Positions 63,770 through 64,000 of a stretch of DNA of 64,000 nt are shown here, in pieces. Origin of the DNA: Pseudogulbenkiania subflava DSM 22618 (lineage in GTDB: Bacteria; Pseudomonadota; Gammaproteobacteria; Burkholderiales; Chromobacteriaceae). The notes beneath the pieces were generated by a model. It was given only the letters and a program-made list of their open reading frames with translations, was not told the DNA's origin and searched no databases. The stretch is taken from positions 92,094 to 156,093 of the forward strand of contig NZ_FXAG01000009.1 of assembly GCF_900177275.1 (NCBI RefSeq). The letters run 5' to 3'. The translations under genes and the position numbers were made by a program. Position 1 is the stretch's first letter. Each line of letters starts with the position of its first letter.

Positions 63770-64000
63770 AAGCGTGACGGCGGTTCTTCGACTGCTAACC
63801 GCATTATTTATTCGCTACAACTGCAAAAAATCTATGGGTTTTGCTGAATATTTAATACGTTCGAACTCAAGTTGCACATCGAAACCCACCCCCACGATAA
63901 GCCCTGATCTGCTGTCCTAGCATATTTCATGTAAATCCATATAAATCAATGATTTACTGTGTTTCGTGGGGGAATTTTGGCTTCATCCCGGTGATACCCC
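63770..64000. other. Terminal 231 bases without a gene
   Basis: AT-rich in the middle, with no open frame of note. The last bases read on the minus strand GGGGTATCACCGGGATGAAG, starting with GGGG as Tn3-family inverted repeats do, but no matching partner is seen at the left edge, where only the transposase end is included. Confidence 0.35.

Noticed and set aside
63959..64000. A Tn3-family terminal inverted repeat at the right edge
   Set aside because: It begins with GGGG on the minus strand, but no matching repeat is visible elsewhere in the window, so the end cannot be assigned.

Overview
The window reads as a heavily rearranged accessory region from a proteobacterium. The malic enzyme, ribosomal protein S11 and Hyf-type subunits look betaproteobacterial, but that placement is inference from remembered family sequences and not a search. 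GC-rich metal-resistance blocks at both ends flank a more AT-rich middle. At least three insertion sequences, several truncated genes and duplicated mer material mark repeated transfer.

Left part (1-9.9 kb): the end of a Tn3-family transposase, a small gene and a tyrosine recombinase are followed by a complete mercury operon, merR / merTPCA, with a classical 19-bp-spacer promoter. merA is followed by only the first ten codons of merD. A second MerR-controlled operon on the minus strand encodes thioredoxin-like proteins, MerR, a CcdA-type membrane protein, a MerT-like protein, an HMA metal-binding protein and an outer-membrane protein. An IS110/IS1111-group element sits precisely inside the HMA gene.

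Arsenic/copper block (9.9-25.1 kb): a bufferin-type operon (bufA-bufB-bufC-doxX), a methylthioadenosine-phosphorylase-like gene with a VTT membrane protein, a flavoprotein / HD-GYP / ECF sigma / zinc anti-sigma / SHOCT group, and an arsenosugar-type operon (two glycosyltransferases, ArsM-like, PiT, ArsS-like, VTT-flavoprotein fusion). Five promoters sharing TGTAA(G/T)(A/G)-N16-CGACTA(C/A) precede these units, so the whole block looks like one ECF-sigma regulon.

Middle (25.7-57.4 kb): a SulP transporter with a universal stress protein, a predicted Na+/H+ antiporter, an IS4-family element, a fragment of a second merA-merD, and a six-gene Hyf-like membrane complex whose large subunit lacks the NiFe cysteines. 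Then come a divergent bifunctional penicillin-binding protein and two versions of a module made of a ribbon-helix-helix protein, a GNAT acetyltransferase, an acylphosphatase-like protein and a spermidine-synthase-like protein. A malic enzyme, a second SulP, and solitary extra copies of fabH, fabF and rpsK follow.

Right part (57.5-64 kb): a degenerate IS5-family element, a second small mer locus (merR / merT-merP-GDCCVxC, no reductase), a few plasmid- or transposon-type small genes, a KfrA-like coiled-coil DNA-binding protein, a DUF2384-type antitoxin homologue and a frameshifted DEDDh exonuclease.
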